Source: an uncultured Eubacteriales bacterium (GTDB taxonomy: Bacteria > Bacillota > Clostridia > Oscillospirales > Oscillospiraceae). Taken from it: a DNA stretch of 64,000 nt. Location of the stretch: NCBI GenBank assembly GCA_900316745.1, contig ONEB01000010.1, positions 1 through 64,000 on the forward strand. The letters are read 5' to 3'. The translations under genes and the position numbers were made by a program. This document shows positions 6,143-14,923 of the stretch, in pieces (the first letter of the stretch is position 1; each line of letters begins with the position of its first letter). The notes below the pieces were generated by a model. The model ran no database searches. It had not been told where the DNA came from and saw nothing but the letters and a program-made list of their open reading frames with translations.

Positions 6143-8932
6143 TTATCCATTTACCAATGCCTGATACATCTTCATCAGCTCTGCAACGGTTTCGCTTTCG
6201 GTGAGCCAATGTTTTTTGCCGTCATCACCTATTTTGCGGAAGCCGTAGGCTTCCATGACGGCGGCGTCATTTTTCTGGTGGGCGGTGCGAAGCTCCGGCG
6301 GCATCGTCAGCTCGTCATAGAGATCGGCAAGACTGGAATCGGGGTAGAGCGCCCGGGCATCAAGGATCGCCTGTGCGGTCTGCTCGATTTTCACGCGCTG
6401 CGCGTCGGTGAGCGTCGGCCACGGAAAGTTGTTGTAGACTACACCAGCCGAATACCGATAATCACTTTTTATTCTTCCACATATAACTCGCATCCACGCC
6501 ATATGAACATTAGATTCAAGAATGCCAAAATGATAGAGCTGTGCATCCGGCATCATTAAATTAGCGTCTCCGCAGAGCGTGGAGCTGTCCATGTATCCGA
6601 AGGGAATGTACCTGCGTTTTTCTGAAGAGTGTCTTGGTATAATGAGATAATTATGCTTGGGCATATTCTCTACATGAAAATGTGTTGGCTTCTCTGCAAG
6701 TTTAACAGTACCGGCGCTTTTACTGGCTAAGCGAAAAGCTCTGACTGCCTCAACACGCTTTAAACATTCAGGCATTTCTCGCAGTTCATTTGGTGAACAG
6801 TCACCCAGCCACAAACAATATCTCGGTTTCCTGTTTATAAACTCTGATGCACCATACCAAGGTTTGAACCATTTTTTTGAAGCAGGTTCTTTTAATAAAA
6901 ACAGTTCCATTTCCTCTTTTGTAAATAAGTAATTCCCTCCATCGATTGGCTTATTTCCAATTCCGATTTCAGGAACCTCACACAGAGGCTTGCTACGGCT
7001 CTCTACAAAAACATTGTCTGCATCAATCAGATAACCATTGATGTTATCTGCATTTAAGGAGCGTTCACCGATGAATATCTTCTTTGCAACAGAATTAGGT
7101 GCAACGCTAAATCCTACGATCACACAATGAACGTGTGCCTTGATGCTGGCCTCGCTGTCCCATCGGAAGGTACGATATGCAAAATCAATATGCGCACCAG
7201 ATTCAAAAAGAGGTTTCCATAGGATGGGAACAACTTCACCCTGGGTAACAGAATTAGTTGACACAAGTGCTGCACGAATTGTTGTGGTGTTCATCATGTC
7301 AACAGCTTTTTTATACCAGCAGCAAACATAGTCCAGATTTCCGGCATTTTTCCATCCGGGAAAAAGATCATTGACGTCGTCTTTCTGGTCTTTATTCATA
7401 AGACGCGCACCCACAAACGGTGGGTTACCCATGATGTAATTCAGCTTGTCCCTCGGCACGACGGAATCCCAGTCGAGGCGAAGCGCATTGCCTTCGACGA
7501 TGTAGGCATTCGTCGTCAGCGGGAGGAAATCAAGGTCGGCGTGGATGATGTCCTCTGTCTGCATCATCATCTGGTTCTCTGCGATCCAGAGTGCGGTTTT
7601 TGCAACCGTGACGGCAAAGTCATTGATCTCAATGCCGTAGAACTGGCTGATCGAAACCTTGATTGGATCAATGACGTCGCCAATCGTGATCTGGTCGCTC
7701 ATTGCGCGGATGACGTCATTTTCCAGACGGCGCAGGCTAAGATATGTTTCAGTTAGAAAATTGCCGCTACCGCATGCGGGGTCGAGGAACGTGAGAGAAG
7801 CGAGCTTGTTTTGAAATGTTTCCAGTTTTCTCTTGCGCGTTCGCAGCACCGGTTCGGCATCAAGCGTCTGAAACTCCGCTTTCAGATCATCCAGAAACAG
7901 TGGGTCAATAACCTTGTGAATGTTCTCAATGCTCGTATAGTGCATGCCACCGGAGCGGCGCGTTTCGGGGTTCAAGGTGCTCTCAAACACCGCGCCGAAA
8001 ATGGTGGGGCTGATCTCCGACCAGTCAAAATCCGCGCTCGCTCTTGTGAGCAGCAGATCACGAATCTCGTCCGTGAAGGGCGGGATGATGATGTTTTCCT
8101 CTTCAAACAGACCGCCGTTGACATAGGGGAAAGCGGCGAGCAGCGGGTCGTCGTCCGCAAGGAACTCATCGCGTTCTTCCGGCTTCTGGTCAAGCACCTT
8201 GAAAAGAGCAACAAGCCCTTTTCGCAGATCGCGCGTGGAAAACTGCGACAGATAGTCATGGAACATGTTGTGACGCCCGAACACACCGGCGTCCTCGGCA
8301 TAGAGGCAGAACACCAGCCGCACACAGAGCTTGTTCAGACTCTTGAGCGTTTCGGGGTTTTCCTGATCGTGGTACTGCTTCAGGAACGCATCATAGAGAA
8401 GTCCGACGACTTCACCGGCCTTGATGGAGACCTCCATTTCGCGGCGGATATGCTCGCTGCCGGTATCCGTCAGGAAGGACAGACGGTAATACTCCTTTTC
8501 CAGATCGGCAAGCAGGATCTTTTCCGGTTCGCCGCCGGGCTGCTCCATGTCGTAGACATGAAACTCCGCGAAGTTGCAGGTCACCACCCAGCGCGGGTGC
8601 CGCGAGAGCGGCAGCTCCGTGATATAGCGCTTGGCCTGCTGAAACGGCGTTAGACGCGAGCCGTCGGACTGCTTGATCGGCTTCATCAGGTCTTTACCCA
8701 GACCTTTTTGCTCGATTAACACTTTCGTTGCAGGTATGTAGCCGTCGATAAAGCTCGTGTGATCCAGATGCACCTGGTTTTCAAACTCGATGAACTGATC
8801 TGGATGCTCCACGTCGAACACATCATGTAAAAGCGTTAGCCAGAACGTCTGGCTCTCGCCCTTTTCGTAGCCTTTATCCTTCCAATGCGCCGCAAAGCGT
8901 TTTGCCGCCGCGCGCTGCTGTACGTCCGTCAT
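6143..8932 (-). CDS. MmeI-like type IIL/IIG restriction-modification enzyme (adenine methyltransferase plus nuclease)
   Basis: A 929-residue single-chain restriction-modification protein, close to MmeI in length (919). The N-terminus carries a PD-(D/E)xK nuclease core, Asp63-X10-Glu74-Gln-Lys76, in a segment with the MmeI D-X9-ExK layout. SAM motif I LDPACGSGNFL is at 383-393 and the N6-adenine motif IV NPPF at 503-506. Residues from about 530 to 830 should be the target-recognition region; they lie in DNA (about 6450-7340) visibly AT-richer than both flanks. In this family one protein cuts and modifies, so no separate specificity or methylase gene is needed. No partner gene, integrase or repeat flanks it. 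A weak GAGGT ribosome site precedes the start. It may be a mobile defence gene. Confidence 0.88.
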   Translation of the reverse strand: MTDVQQRAAAKRFAAHWKDKGYEKGESQTFWLTLLHDVFDVEHPDQFIEFENQVHLDHTSFIDGYIPATKVLIEQKGLGKDLMKPIKQSDGSRLTPFQQAKRYITELPLSRHPRWVVTCNFAEFHVYDMEQPGGEPEKILLADLEKEYYRLSFLTDTGSEHIRREMEVSIKAGEVVGLLYDAFLKQYHDQENPETLKSLNKLCVRLVFCLYAEDAGVFGRHNMFHDYLSQFSTRDLRKGLVALFKVLDQKPEERDEFLADDDPLLAAFPYVNGGLFEEENIIIPPFTDEIRDLLLTRASADFDWSEISPTIFGAVFESTLNPETRRSGGMHYTSIENIHKVIDPLFLDDLKAEFQTLDAEPVLRTRKRKLETFQNKLASLTFLDPACGSGNFLTETYLSLRRLENDVIRAMSDQITIGDVIDPIKVSISQFYGIEINDFAVTVAKTALWIAENQMMMQTEDIIHADLDFLPLTTNAYIVEGNALRLDWDSVVPRDKLNYIMGNPPFVGARLMNKDQKDDVNDLFPGWKNAGNLDYVCCWYKKAVDMMNTTTIRAALVSTNSVTQGEVVPILWKPLFESGAHIDFAYRTFRWDSEASIKAHVHCVIVGFSVAPNSVAKKIFIGERSLNADNINGYLIDADNVFVESRSKPLCEVPEIGIGNKPIDGGNYLFTKEEMELFLLKEPASKKWFKPWYGASEFINRKPRYCLWLGDCSPNELREMPECLKRVEAVRAFRLASKSAGTVKLAEKPTHFHVENMPKHNYLIIPRHSSEKRRYIPFGYMDSSTLCGDANLMMPDAQLYHFGILESNVHMAWMRVICGRIKSDYRYSAGVVYNNFPWPTLTDAQRVKIEQTAQAILDARALYPDSSLADLYDELTMPPELRTAHQKNDAAVMEAYGFRKIGDDGKKHWLTESETVAELMKMYQALVNG

Positions 8933-8971
8933 GATTTTGACCTCGCTTGCTGTCGAAATATGGATATACAG

Positions 8972-9000
8972 ATTCTATCACGTTTTCTGGAAAATATCTA
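8972..9000 (-). promoter_or_regulatory. possible promoter of the restriction-modification gene
   Basis: Minus strand: -35-like TAGATA (9000-8995), 17-base spacer, -10 TAGAAT (8977-8972). The -10 is good and the -35 poor. Confidence 0.35.
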
Positions 9001-9006
9001 CTCATA

Positions 9007-9051
9007 AAAAAGCTGTGGAACTCCGCCCTCTAGCGGTTTTCCACAGCTTTT
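9007..9051. terminator. terminator after the aromatic operon
   Basis: Stem AAAAGCTGTGGAA (9008-9020) with TTCCACAGCTTTT (9039-9051), flanked by A- and T-runs on both sides, so it works in either direction. It stops the minus-strand aro operon. Confidence 0.8.
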
Positions 9052-9080
9052 GTCATCCTGAGCGAAGCGAAGGATCTTTC
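9052..9080. repeat. dispersed GCGAAGCGAAGGATC-type repeat copy
   Basis: The stretch matches a short element known from many unrelated bacterial genomes, whose spurious translation contains HPERSEG. It contains the partial palindrome GAGCGAAGCGAAGGATC and ends inside the aroF stop region, so the aroF stop codon is overlapped by the repeat edge. Only one copy is in this window; repeat status comes from general knowledge. Confidence 0.5.
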
Positions 9081-10161
9081 ACACCATCTCCGCCAGTTCA
9101 AAGAGCAGACGCTCCGTCTTCTCCCAGCCGAGACAGGGATCGGTGATGGACTGGCCGTAGACCGCGGCGGCTTCCGGCTTCTGGCAGCCGTCGACGAGAT
9201 AGCTTTCCGTGATAAAGCCCTTGACAAGGCTTCTGATCTCGGGGTTCAGGCGGCGCTGCGTCATGACCTCCTTGGCAATGCGCGACTGCTGGAGATACTG
9301 CTTGCCGGAGTTGGAGTGGTTCGTGTCGATGATGACGGCGCGGTTTGTGACGTCCTTTGCCGCGTACATGTCCGCCATGCGCACGAGATCCTCATAGTGA
9401 TAGTTCGGCAGCGGCTGACTGTGCTTGTTCACATAGCCGCGCAGGATGGCGTGGGCGTAGGGGTTGCCCTGGCTCTCGACCTCCCAGCCGCGATAGATGA
9501 ATGTGTGCCGGTGCTGGGCGGCGGTGATGGCGTTGAGCATGACGGAAAAATCGCCGCTCGTCGGGTTTTTCATGCCCACGGGCACGTCCAGACCGCTCGC
9601 GGTGAGGCGGTGTCCCTGGTTTTCCACCGAACGCGCGCCCACGGCAACATAGCCCAGCAGGTCATCGAGATAGCGGTGGTTTTCGGGATAGAGCATCTCG
9701 TCCGCGCAGCTGAAGCCCGTCTCGGTCAGCGCGCGCATGTGCAGATCGCGGATCATCAGAATGCCGCGAAACACGTCCGGCCGTCCGGTGGGGTCGGGCT
9801 GGTGCAGCATGCCCTTGTAGCCGTCGCCGGTGGTGCGGGGCTTGTTTGTGTAGATGCGCGGAACGATCACGAGCTTGTCCGCCGTCTGATCCTGCACGGT
9901 GCGCAGGCGGGAGAGGTATTCCAGAACCGCGTCCTCGCGGTCGGCGGAGCACGGCCCGATGATCATGAGAAGCTTGTCGCTTTTTCCGTTCAGCACGTCG
10001 CGGATCTGGCGCACGTTTCGGCTGCGTACCTCGCGCAGCGCGTCCGGCACGGGGTACTCCTGCTTGACGTCGCGGGGAATGGGCAGCTTGCGGACGAATT
10101 TCATGTTCATCGTGTCCGCATAAGGGTTATCATAGGAAATGTGGCTCTTGTTTTCTTCCAT
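9079..10161 (-). CDS. aroF: 3-deoxy-7-phosphoheptulonate (DAHP) synthase, class I
   Basis: A 360-residue enzyme that condenses PEP and erythrose 4-phosphate, the entry step of the shikimate pathway. Family blocks include IIGPCSADRE (PEP-binding Cys), RIYTNKPRTTGDGYKG, the GARSVENQ and HRLTASGLDVPVGMKNPT segments, and DTNHSNSGK. It belongs to the E. coli AroF/G/H-like class Ia. The start at 10161 has AAGGAG nine bases upstream; a longer frame to 10197 lacks one. Last gene of the operon, 13 bases after tyrA. Which aromatic acid inhibits it cannot be told. Confidence 0.93.
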   Translation of the reverse strand: MEENKSHISYDNPYADTMNMKFVRKLPIPRDVKQEYPVPDALREVRSRNVRQIRDVLNGKSDKLLMIIGPCSADREDAVLEYLSRLRTVQDQTADKLVIVPRIYTNKPRTTGDGYKGMLHQPDPTGRPDVFRGILMIRDLHMRALTETGFSCADEMLYPENHRYLDDLLGYVAVGARSVENQGHRLTASGLDVPVGMKNPTSGDFSVMLNAITAAQHRHTFIYRGWEVESQGNPYAHAILRGYVNKHSQPLPNYHYEDLVRMADMYAAKDVTNRAVIIDTNHSNSGKQYLQQSRIAKEVMTQRRLNPEIRSLVKGFITESYLVDGCQKPEAAAVYGQSITDPCLGWEKTERLLFELAEMV

Positions 10162-10174
10162 GGTGGTCGTCTCC

Positions 10175-11035
10175 TTATTTGCCCTGATCCAGCGCAATGC
10201 GGCGGGCAGTGGACTTGCGCATCATCTCTTTCATGCCGTCGACGTCGCGGCTGGCGAGCATCCAGCGCAGACGCCCGAACTCAGCGGAGAACAGATCCAT
10301 CTGGTGAATGAGCGCGTCGATGTTATCCAGAAACAGCTCCGTCCACATGTCCTCGTTGATGTTGGCAATGCGCGTCAGGTCGCGGAAAGAGTCGCCGGTG
10401 TAGGTGCCGATGTGATCCGCGTCGTTGCAGGTCATGAGGGCCACGGCGATGCAGTGTGTCAGCTGCGAGACGAACGCGATCATCTCGTCGTGCTTTTCGG
10501 GCGTGAGCTCGGTGATGCGCGCAAAGCCCATCACGCGGCCGAGAGACTTGCAGGTTTCAATCGCCTCGGGCGTGTTGCGCTCCGTGGGGACGACGATATA
10601 GTTTGCCGCGCGGAAGATGCGGTCGTCGCTGTTGCGCACGCCGAGCACCTCGCGCCCCGCCATCGGGTGCGCGGAGATGTACTCCACATCGTCGCGCAGC
10701 ATGTCCTGAATGTCATAGACGATGCAGCGCTTGACGCCCGTGACGTCCGTTAAGAGCGTGCCGGGCCGGAAATGCTGCTGATTGGCAGCGATCCATTCCT
10801 TAAAGACGTGCGGATAGAGCGCGAAGATGATAAGCTCCGCGCTCCCGATCAGCTCCGGGTCGGGGAACGCCGCGCCCTTGTCGATAAAGCCCTCCTGAAT
10901 GGCGTAGTCAATGTCCTCCTGCTTGTGCGCGATGGCGTTGACGTGAAAGCCCACGCGGTGCAGCGCCCGGGCGTAGCTGCCGCCCATCAGGCCGAGACCG
11001 ACGATGAGAATGTTAGAGTTCGTTACCAGCTGCAT
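10175..11035 (-). CDS. tyrA: prephenate dehydrogenase
   Basis: A 286-residue NAD(P)-dependent enzyme converting prephenate to 4-hydroxyphenylpyruvate for tyrosine. An N-terminal Rossmann motif GLGLMGGSYARAL follows the first beta strand, and YISAHPMAGRE, VVPT and the helical C-terminal half (DSFRDLTRIANINEDMW) are typical. No chorismate mutase or ACT domain is fused, so feedback control by a fused ACT domain is absent. Its start overlaps the aroA end by 23 bases. Confidence 0.93.
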   Translation of the reverse strand: MQLVTNSNILIVGLGLMGGSYARALHRVGFHVNAIAHKQEDIDYAIQEGFIDKGAAFPDPELIGSAELIIFALYPHVFKEWIAANQQHFRPGTLLTDVTGVKRCIVYDIQDMLRDDVEYISAHPMAGREVLGVRNSDDRIFRAANYIVVPTERNTPEAIETCKSLGRVMGFARITELTPEKHDEMIAFVSQLTHCIAVALMTCNDADHIGTYTGDSFRDLTRIANINEDMWTELFLDNIDALIHQMDLFSAEFGRLRWMLASRDVDGMKEMMRKSTARRIALDQGK

Positions 11036-12236
11036 GTTCGTTTACCTCAATTCCAAGACCGCGCAGACGGTCGAAAAAGTCCGGGAAGCTCTTTCTCACG
11101 GCTTCCGCGCCCGTGATCGTGCCGCCCACGCGCGTGAGCAGCACCGCGCAGGCCATCGCGATCCGGTGATCGTTGTGGGCGCTGAGCGGCTCCGTCGGGG
11201 TGCGCAGCCCGACAGAGACAAGAATGGTGTTTTCTCCGATATCGCAGGCGACGCCGAGCTTTTCCAGCTCCTCAGCCATGGCCGCGCCGCGGTCGCTCTC
11301 CTTGATGGCGAGCCGCTTTGTGCCTCGGAGCACACATCCGTGCAGTCCCGCCGCCGTCGCCATCAGGATGGGGCCGAGATCGGGACAGTCGGAAATGTCC
11401 AGCTCCGCGCAGCCTGCTTTCAGCGCGTCGAAATACGCCTCATAGACCCGGTCTCCCTGCAGGCTGTTCGGGTTCAGCCCCGTCACGGTCACGTCGTCCC
11501 CGAGCGCTTTGAGCGCGCCGAAGAACGCGGCATTCGACCAGTCGCCCTCCACGGCAATGTCCCACGGCGTGTAGCTCTGCCCGCCGGGGACACGGAGCGT
11601 CGTCTCGTCCGTCCATTCGGCGCGCACGCCGAACGCGCGCAGCGCCGAGATCGTAATATCGATATAACTGCGGCTCTCCACCGGCGGGATGAGCCGGATC
11701 GTGCTGTCGGCATCCAGCAGGGGAAGAGCGAAGAGCAGACCGCTGATAAACTGGCTGCTGATATTGCCGGGAATCTCAAAGCGTCCCGCTTTCAGCGGTC
11801 CCGCGAGCGTGATGGTGTCACCCGTCATTTCAAATCTGAGTCCCTGCTCGCGGCAGAGTTTTTCATACACGCTCTGCGGGCGCTGCATGAGTCTGCCCTG
11901 ACCCGAGAGCGCAAACGTGCTGCCGCTCAACAGCAGCAGCGGGATGCAAAAGCGCAGCGTGCTCCCGCTCTCGCGGCAGGAGATCACGTCGCCGCACTCG
12001 GCGCGCAGCACGTCCGTGCCCCTGATAAAGACAAAATCCTCATCCACATAGACTTTCGCGCCGATCGCGCGCAGCACGTCAATGGTTGCGAGAATGTCCT
12101 CGGAGAAGGCGACGTTGCGCACAACGCTCGTGCCGCGGCTTAATCCCGCGCAGAGCAGCAGCCGGTGCGCTGCGCTCTTGGCCGGCGGCGCTTTTACGAT
12201 GCCGGAAGCCCGTCCGGCGCGGATCTCAAGCTCCAT
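11013..12236 (-). CDS. aroA: 3-phosphoshikimate 1-carboxyvinyltransferase (EPSP synthase)
   Basis: A 407-residue enzyme adding the enolpyruvyl group of PEP to shikimate 3-phosphate; slightly shorter than the E. coli protein (427). Substrate-binding Lys20-Ser21 lie in APPAKSAAHR; other family blocks are SGSTLRF, VEGDWSNAAFF, the catalytic Asp in DCPDLGPIL, KESDRGAAMAEEL and HNDHRIAMA. The start at 12236 has GGAGG just upstream, inside the end of aroQ (11-base overlap). Confidence 0.95.
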   Translation of the reverse strand: MELEIRAGRASGIVKAPPAKSAAHRLLLCAGLSRGTSVVRNVAFSEDILATIDVLRAIGAKVYVDEDFVFIRGTDVLRAECGDVISCRESGSTLRFCIPLLLLSGSTFALSGQGRLMQRPQSVYEKLCREQGLRFEMTGDTITLAGPLKAGRFEIPGNISSQFISGLLFALPLLDADSTIRLIPPVESRSYIDITISALRAFGVRAEWTDETTLRVPGGQSYTPWDIAVEGDWSNAAFFGALKALGDDVTVTGLNPNSLQGDRVYEAYFDALKAGCAELDISDCPDLGPILMATAAGLHGCVLRGTKRLAIKESDRGAAMAEELEKLGVACDIGENTILVSVGLRTPTEPLSAHNDHRIAMACAVLLTRVGGTITGAEAVRKSFPDFFDRLRGLGIEVNEHAAGNEL

Positions 12237-12666
12237 TGCAGGCCTCCATAAGCTGATCCACGGCACGCAGATAGCCGTCCGTGCCCTGACCCGTGATCGT
12301 CGCAATGCAGGCCGCGCGGATGAAGCTCACCTGCCGGAAGTCCTCGCGCGTCTCCACGGCGGAGATGTGCACCTCCACGGTCGGGAGCTTCACGGCGTTC
12401 ACCGCGTCGAGCAGGGCAATGCTCGTGTGCGTGTAGGCGCCGGGGTTGATGATGATGCCGTCCATGCCGGCGAAGTACGCCTCCTGGATGTGATCCACCA
12501 GATCGCCCTCGTGGTTGGACTGGTAAAACGCGGCCTCGATCCCGCGTGAAGCGCAGTAGGCGTCGATCTTCTGTATGAGATCCTCATACGTCTCGCGCCC
12601 GTAGTGCTCCGGCTCGCGGATGCCCAGCATGTTCAGATTCGGCCCGTTAATGACGAGAATCTTCAT
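12226..12666 (-). CDS. aroQ: 3-dehydroquinate dehydratase, type II
   Basis: A 146-residue type II dehydroquinase, the dodecameric form that runs by anti-elimination. Conserved blocks are the opening INGPNLNMLGIREPEHYG with the catalytic Tyr, YQSNHEGDLVD, IINPGAYTHTSIAL, and the VEVHIS histidine. Length is normal. It overlaps aroE-aroK by four bases and aroA by 11. Confidence 0.95.
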   Translation of the reverse strand: MKILVINGPNLNMLGIREPEHYGRETYEDLIQKIDAYCASRGIEAAFYQSNHEGDLVDHIQEAYFAGMDGIIINPGAYTHTSIALLDAVNAVKLPTVEVHISAVETREDFRQVSFIRAACIATITGQGTDGYLRAVDQLMEACNGA

Positions 12667-13901
12667 CTTGCTAGCTCCTTTCGGATCGCAGCCGCGACGT
12701 CCTCCGGCGAGCCCGTTACCGGGATCACCGAGTCCGCTGTCGCGGTGTAAATGGGGTAGCGCTCGTCATAGCGCTTTTTCAGCGCTGCGCGATCAGACGA
12801 AAGCGGGCGGTCATCCGTCGGGAGAATGTCCTCCGGTTTCCGGTCGAGGAAGAAGATGCGCCCGTTCGCGCGCAGATGGCGGATGTTTTCTTCGCGCAGA
12901 ATCGCCCCGCCGCCCGTCGCGATCACGCACCCGGGTTCCAGCGAGAGTGCGGCAATGACGTCTCGTTCCACATCCCGGAACGCTGCCTCGCCGTCCGCGC
13001 GGATGATCTCGTTCGGCGTGCGTCCGGTGCGGGACGTGATCTCGTCGTCGGAGTCATAGAATCTGCGCCCGAGCTGCTCTGCCAGGAGCTTGCCGACGGT
13101 CGTTTTGCCGCTGCCGGGCATTCCTGTGAGCACAATGCTCTCTTTGTCAGCGAAAACGGCTTGAAACACCTTGTCCAGCGCATCGGGGTCGAGCTTCCGG
13201 TCGAGGAAGATCTCCACCGCCGCCACGGCCTGACCGACGAGCATGTAGAGCCCGCCCTCAGCGGGAAGCCCCAGCGCGTGCGCCTGCTGTACAAGCTGCG
13301 TGCGCAGGGGATTGTAGACCACGTCCGCCACGCCCTCGAGCGCGGGGAACAGGGAGAGGTCGATCGCCTGCGCGTCCACGTTCGGATACATGCCGGCGGG
13401 CGTTGTGTTCAGGATCACGGCGGCGTCGGGATAAAGCCGGGGCGCGTCTTCGTAGGTGACGCTCCCGCCTCGCCCGGAGCGGCTCACGGTAACGACCTTT
13501 CCGGCGCCGAGATGCTTTGCCACATACTGCGCCGTGTGCGAGGTGCCGCCAGTGCCGAGAATCAGCACGGTCTTGCCCGTGAGATCGAGCCCGATGCGGG
13601 AAATGAGCGCCTGCATGCCGAGCATGTCCGTGTTGTAGCCCGAGAGCCTGCCGCCGCGGTTGACGATCGTGTTCACCGCGCCGATCTCCTTTGCGCTCGG
13701 GCTGATCTCGTCGAGATACGCCATCACATCGCGCTTATAGGGAATCGTCACATTGATCGCCTTGAACGCCTTTTCTCTCATGAAGCCGTCCAGCGCGTCC
13801 GGCGTCAGCTCATGCAGATCGTAGGTGTAGTCTGCAAGCTGCTCGTGGATCTCCTTGGAAAAGCTGTGGGGGAGATGCTCGCCGATCAGTCCGTATTCCA
13901 T
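12663..13901 (-). CDS. bifunctional shikimate dehydrogenase - shikimate kinase (AroE-AroK fusion)
   Basis: One 412-residue frame holds two consecutive shikimate enzymes. Residues 1 to about 245 are shikimate dehydrogenase: PHSFSK, catalytic Lys56 in NVTIPYKRDV, Asp92 in GYNTDMLG, and the NADP-binding GTGGTSHTAQ. Residues about 253-412 are shikimate kinase: P-loop GMPGSGKT (260-267), DSDDEI, Arg309 in AFRDVE, GGG (330-332) and RPLSS (365-369). The kinase part is near the usual size of about 160 residues, with a short linker. The product of the first half is the substrate of the second. The minus-strand ATG overlaps the end of aroB. Confidence 0.93.
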   Translation of the reverse strand: MEYGLIGEHLPHSFSKEIHEQLADYTYDLHELTPDALDGFMREKAFKAINVTIPYKRDVMAYLDEISPSAKEIGAVNTIVNRGGRLSGYNTDMLGMQALISRIGLDLTGKTVLILGTGGTSHTAQYVAKHLGAGKVVTVSRSGRGGSVTYEDAPRLYPDAAVILNTTPAGMYPNVDAQAIDLSLFPALEGVADVVYNPLRTQLVQQAHALGLPAEGGLYMLVGQAVAAVEIFLDRKLDPDALDKVFQAVFADKESIVLTGMPGSGKTTVGKLLAEQLGRRFYDSDDEITSRTGRTPNEIIRADGEAAFRDVERDVIAALSLEPGCVIATGGGAILREENIRHLRANGRIFFLDRKPEDILPTDDRPLSSDRAALKKRYDERYPIYTATADSVIPVTGSPEDVAAAIRKELAR

Positions 13902-14911
13902 GCTGATCCCTCCTTGTATGCCGCGTCATAGCGGGCGCGGAGCGTTTCGAGCGTGACGCGCTCGATCCGTCCGTTCCCGATGGTATCGACGGTGACGATG
14001 TCCACGCCGCCGTCTGAAAATTTCTTGTCGTGCTGCATGGCGTCCCAGACCGCCTTGCGGTCAAAGTCCAGCGTCGTGGGAAGCCCTGCTTTTTTCAGCA
14101 CCGGTACGAGCTGCGCGCGCACGGCCTCGCTGCTCATGGGGAGCATGCCGAGCGCCACGCACTCGCCGTGCAAAAGCGCCCCCGTGCTCTCAATGCCGTG
14201 ACCGATCGTGTGACCGAAGTTTAAGAGCTTGCGCATGCCTTTTTCGGTCTCGTCGTGCTCCACTACGTATTGTTTGATGCGCAGCGAGCCCTCGATCACA
14301 TGGTCGATGTTTTGGAGAATCGGCTGCGCTTCCAGAAACCGAAACAGCTCCGCGTCCGAGGTCGCCGCCATCTTGATGGATTCGGCAAGCCCGTTGGAGA
14401 TCTGCCGCTCCGGGAGCGTTGTGAGCACATCGGGGTCGATGAGCACGCCTCTCGGCTGCCAGAACGCGCCGATGATGTTTTTCACACCGTCTAAGTTGAT
14501 CGCGACCTTGCCGCCGATGGAGGAGTCCACCTGCGAGAGGACGGTCGTCGGTACGTTGTAGAAATCGATCCCGCGCATAAAGCTTGCCGCGGCGAAGCCG
14601 GCGAGATCGCCGACTGTGCCGCCGCCGACCGCGACCACGCAGTCGCCCCGGTGAAAGCCTTCTTGCAGCATCCGGCTGCACAGGGACTCATAAACAGGAA
14701 AGCGCTTTGCCTGCTCGCCGCTCGGCACGGTCACGATCACGGGCTCCCTGCACTGCGCGGCAACCGTCTCGGCATACACGCGCGGCATGACGCTGCCCGT
14801 CACGATCAGACACTTGCGGTCGAGATTGAACAGAGCCCCGGCATGCTTCAGCGCGCCGCGCTCCAGAATGATCTCATAGCTCCTTGCGCCGAGATCCATG
14901 GTAAGTTTCAT
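13886..14911 (-). CDS. aroB: 3-dehydroquinate synthase
   Basis: A 341-residue NAD- and metal-dependent enzyme that cyclises DAHP to 3-dehydroquinate. Motifs include the NAD-binding GGGTVGDLAGFAA, the PTTVLSQVDSSIGGKVAIN block with substrate-binding Asp and Lys, NGLAESIKMA, and metal-binding His in LNFGHTIGHGIE and LLHGECVALGM. Length fits the family (about 345-360). It is 12 bases after pheA and overlaps aroE-aroK by 16. Confidence 0.95.
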   Translation of the reverse strand: MKLTMDLGARSYEIILERGALKHAGALFNLDRKCLIVTGSVMPRVYAETVAAQCREPVIVTVPSGEQAKRFPVYESLCSRMLQEGFHRGDCVVAVGGGTVGDLAGFAAASFMRGIDFYNVPTTVLSQVDSSIGGKVAINLDGVKNIIGAFWQPRGVLIDPDVLTTLPERQISNGLAESIKMAATSDAELFRFLEAQPILQNIDHVIEGSLRIKQYVVEHDETEKGMRKLLNFGHTIGHGIESTGALLHGECVALGMLPMSSEAVRAQLVPVLKKAGLPTTLDFDRKAVWDAMQHDKKFSDGGVDIVTVDTIGNGRIERVTLETLRARYDAAYKEGSAWNTD

Positions 14912-14923
14912 GATGGCTCTCCT

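Noticed and set aside
5964-9051. Integrative element between tRNA-Ser and the aro operon
   Set aside because: No integrase gene, and no copy of the tRNA-Ser 3' end (acceptor and T-arm) is present in 8933-9078, so an att-flanked island is not supported.
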